Of a stretch of 64,000 nucleotides of DNA, positions 60,806 through 64,000 are shown piece after piece (position 1 is the stretch's first letter; each line of letters begins with the position of its first letter). The DNA comes from Cerrena zonata. Taxonomy: Eukaryota; Basidiomycota; Agaricomycetes; Polyporales; Cerrenaceae. The position numbers and the translations under genes are program-made. Location: assembly GCA_038087015.1 (NCBI GenBank), contig JASBNA010000039.1, positions 310,001-374,000 of the forward strand. Direction: 5' to 3'. The notes under the pieces were generated by a model that saw nothing but the letters and a program-made list of their open reading frames with translations, made no database searches and was not told the DNA's origin.

Positions 60806-63018
60806 ATGCGTTCTCTGCAGGCTCTCTCCCTCGCCTTGGGGATCGGTAGTGTGACTCTTGGGGCTCATGGACTCCGCATTCCTTTCGAGAAACGTGCCAT
60901 GCCTCATTCCACGTCCGTTCGGATGTCAACTACGACCACTGATGACGACCCCTTCGGTTTCCAGAACATAGGGGACGCTCTTTATACAGGTACAATCTTC
61001 GTGTCAGGACAGCCTTTCATAGTACGTTCACAGCTAGATCCCTCGATTCGAGTACACGAAATATTGAACTATTGTGAAATGTTTAGGTCCAAATCGACAC
61101 AGGCTCCTCCGACCTTTGGATAGATTCTTCGAACGTCACTTTGGATAACCTGTTTGACACTGGAGTCGTTGGCTCGGTTTTCTATCTGTAAGTATCAGTT
61201 CTAGACCAATTTACACTTAGCATTTAATCTGATAATAACATAACATCAGAGACACCACCGGAGCTGTCGGAAATATCAAAACAGGGAATGTAACTTGGGG
61301 AGAGTTCGTCGTCCCTAACCAGGCATTCAGTGCGTATCGTGTACCCTCACCCCCTTCATCTGATATTGACAGGAACTCCTTCACAGTTGATGCTCCAGGA
61401 TCAAACGCAACATCTGGCGGTTTGATTCAAGGCCTCATCGGAGTTGGACCGTAAGCACCCTTCGGCATCTTTTCGTCCGAATAAGCTCTAATCACCTCCT
61501 TCAGACCGAACCTATCAACCATAGATCCCACATTACAATCGGCGAACTCAACAGTGGATGGTTCAGCCTTCCTTGACAATGTGAGTCTATTCGCTTGATG
61601 TCAATTATGCATGTCTCACACTTACATTAAGGTTTTCGCTTACTATCCTGACGAACCTAATTTCATAACGTTTATGCTTTCACGAAGCGAAATGGGTACT
61701 GTTGATGGTGGAGAGTTCACAATTGGTGGGTCGGAGAGTTTAAGCGAGACGAAAAAATTACTCAGCCACTAACAAATTGGCTCCAGGCGACGTTGTTCAA
61801 AACTTCTCTGCTATTACTGATACACCAAAACTACCCGTTTTGGCCGATGATGCCTGGTTCATATTTATGGATGCCGTCGAAATCAATGACATTACCATGT
61901 ATGGCGGATCTCAAGGGTAAATGTTACGATTCTGTGGAGAATCCGAGTTCGTTTCTTACATATAGTGTTCTAGAAATCCAAAATTCACAGTCCCCGACAA
62001 CCAAACCATAGCTTTGCTCGACACTGGCACCAGTTTGGGTGAGTATTATTTACACACAATCTGAAACACAACTCGTTAACGAGGTACTCAGCAACTGCCC
62101 CTCGGGCTTACGTCGATGCGATCTACAACGTCACTGGTGCCAAATTTGACGACGAATCTGGCTTTTACATTGTTCCTTGTGACACGAAGATAAACGTGAC
62201 CATGGTATTCGGGTGAGTGCTTGTGTTGTGTGCAACTACAAAATGTTTGTTAACGTTCAATATGGTAGTGGATTGAAGTCCCCTATGAACCCCCTTGATT
62301 TGGTCCTTCCGGCTGGTGTCGACGACGACGGCTCGATCATCTGTGTTGGTGTTATGTCTTATACACCAGACGGCTCCGGTCTTGGTGAGCTTCCATAAAT
62401 ATTTCGACGATGGTACACGATTAACAAATGTCAATTAGACTTCATTCTCGGTGATGTGTTCATGCGAAATGTCTACAGTCTCTTCGACTTCGGTAACTGG
62501 GCCAAGGTTGGAGACAGCGATCCTTTCGTGCAGGTCCTCAGTGTAAGTCTCCTATTCTCCTTACACCATGACATTTGTTTTAACATTCTCAATAGGTCAC
62601 CGACGCAGAGCAAGCATGGGCGGACTTTGACAAGTTGAACAAAGCACGTCTCGACGCGTTCCTTGCATCGCAATCTTCAGATTCAGATTCTACCACTACT
62701 ACCGCAGCATCCAAACCAGTTCAGACCAACTCCAGTGGTTCTGGTATCAAAAGTGCTACCGGTGCCCTTGGGGACAGCGATAGCAGCACCCCTGACCTTA
62801 GCAACCTCACACGATTAAGTTATGTCATCATCGGCTTGCTCGCCCTTGTTGTCTTGCTTCTCATCGGGACTGTTGTTTCGTTCATCATGAAGAGCCGAAG
62901 TTCTGCTGGGAAGGGATACAAGACCATCAAGGACCCTTTCCCTCCTGCACATGAAAAGGCTTATGAGGGATCGTATGCTGATTATTCAACTCCGTATGCT
63001 GATGGAGGTCACCATTGA
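60806..63018 (+). CDS. Membrane-anchored pepsin-type aspartic protease
   Basis: Secretory A1-family protease held at the cell surface. The ATG at 60806 opens the signal peptide MRSLQALSLALGIGSVTLG. There is a short propeptide (LRIPFEKRAMPHS). The first active-site motif is VQIDTGSSDLWI and the second ALLDTGTSL, so both catalytic Asp are present. Between them lie the flap-region exons (TTGAVGNIKTGNVTWGEF) and SGGLIQGLIGVGP. The C-terminal lobe ends DFILGDVFMRNVYSLFDFGN. After it come a Ser/Thr-rich stalk (SSDSDSTTTTAASK), one transmembrane helix at the C-terminus (YVIIGLLALVVLLLIGTVVS) and a cytosolic tail rich in Tyr (YADYSTPYADGGHH). About twelve exons. The layout is yapsin-like in being anchored, but by a helix, not GPI. 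It lies 2.7 kb from the repeat peptide gene. Confidence 0.9.
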
Positions 63019-64000
63019 TTGTTTCGTTTTTTTTTTACCATCATGATTATATTAGACTTTGGGCGGACTGATCTGTAGTTCTTATTGTATTGTACATCGA
63101 TTGCTTGGACATTTATTAGCATTGCTTTATAGTATCACAATTCAAAAGTACAAGTATAATACTATGTGTGCGGCGCTATGGATGGACGGTATGTTTCTAT
63201 ATAGCACGCACTTTCGTCATCTTATTCTTGTTTTTTTCTTTACTTCTTCCTCGGAAGTTTGATCAAAACATCGAATCTCCCATTACCCGCAAGTTGCTAC
63301 TGACTTGGAGAAGAAGCTTCCCTCACGAATTGAGAATAGACACATGGGCTTCGCCGAGGATACCAGGGTGAACGATTGCCTTCATTGATTCACGTCGCTG
63401 CATGAGTACTTTGATCACCCCATACCCCACTACTTGCACAATAGAATGTTCCTGTATTGCAATGCCAACCTGACAAGAGACACGCCAACTTCGTTGCACA
63501 ATAATGGCAATATTTATTCAAGGCCGCCTAACACAGTATTTGTAAGATTACTATGTCGTTTCTCCTCCCCTTCTGAACGAACCCCTCCATCATTTGTCGA
63601 GCATTTCCCTGTCCACAATATAGTGGAGGCGTTCCTCATATCAACCGCCTCGATCACTATGTTCGATTACTGACTGGCGAGGATTGGAGTTAAATCCACA
63701 TCCATCTACGTAAATGGTAGTATATGGTTGAGTCGGGTAGAGGAGAAAATTAAATAGATAGCGTAGATTCACGGCTAGTATTGCTTCGCGATGCTTCTGC
63801 CTGAATATTTCAGACTCGGATACCATCCCTCTAATAAAACTAGGAGGGTTATTGCAGAAGTTGTCCTGATATCGATCATTGATTGGAGGGTCCACAATTG
63901 AATAAACGTCGTACAAGGTTCGCATGGCTCTAAATACCACAATAGGTATAATGCTCGCCGTGCACGCGTAAGATGGATCGTTCCATGTTTCTTCTCCCCT
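63019..64000. other. Window end, no confident gene
   Basis: Protease 3' region, then a 99-codon minus-strand frame (63641-63940) that I cannot assign. A gene could enter from beyond 64000. Confidence 0.3.

Noticed and set aside
63641..63940. 99-codon minus ORF near the window end
   Set aside because: No recognisable domain; it may be an exon of a gene beyond the window, but this cannot be shown.

Overview
The window is nuclear DNA from a filamentous basidiomycete, most likely an agaricomycete. The evidence is genes broken by many GT-AG introns of about 50-60 nt, a class I hydrophobin, mushroom-type DUF6533/DUF6534 seven-helix membrane proteins, a fungal BNR-repeat secreted protein, ERG1, EOS1, DPH2 and TOM70. 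No bacterial, phage, CRISPR or rRNA signal was seen. All gene models were assembled by hand from splice signals and frame continuity. Where I list exon lengths, they were checked to sum to whole codons.

Layout. 0.4-9 kb: a many-exon DUF6534 membrane protein, a Rho-type GEF (DH-PH) and a secreted BNR-repeat protein. 10.5-17.6 kb: an F-box relic, a damaged glutathione S-transferase (GST1), a short-chain dehydrogenase (SDR1) and a conserved fungal protein of unknown function. 18.1-29.7 kb: a head-to-tail array of five DUF6533 genes on the minus strand; copy B has an in-frame stop and copy C a tail frameshift. 30.2-35 kb: housekeeping genes DPH2 and TOM70, divergent from a 248-bp shared promoter. 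35.3-45.3 kb, all minus strand: MFS1, GST2, hydrophobin, MFS2 and a dead monocarboxylate-type MFS gene. 47-57 kb: a GT8 glycosyltransferase, ERG1, SDR2, a small eight-cysteine secreted protein and EOS1. 57.6-63 kb: a tiny secreted protein made of repeated, dibasic-bounded exons, then a membrane-anchored aspartic protease.

Two themes stand out. First, local duplication and decay: GST, SDR and MFS each occur twice within about 40 kb (the SDR pair has identical exon lengths), the DUF6533 family occurs five times, and several copies carry frameshifts or stops. The GST/SDR/MFS set suggests a dispersed detoxification or secondary-metabolism neighbourhood, but no backbone synthase is visible. Second, two small multi-exon secreted proteins have no long ORF and are easily missed: a 139-aa eight-Cys, GPI-like protein (53.6 kb) and a 78-aa candidate Kex2-processed repeat peptide precursor (57.7-58.1 kb). 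The latter is my best candidate for an undescribed system.
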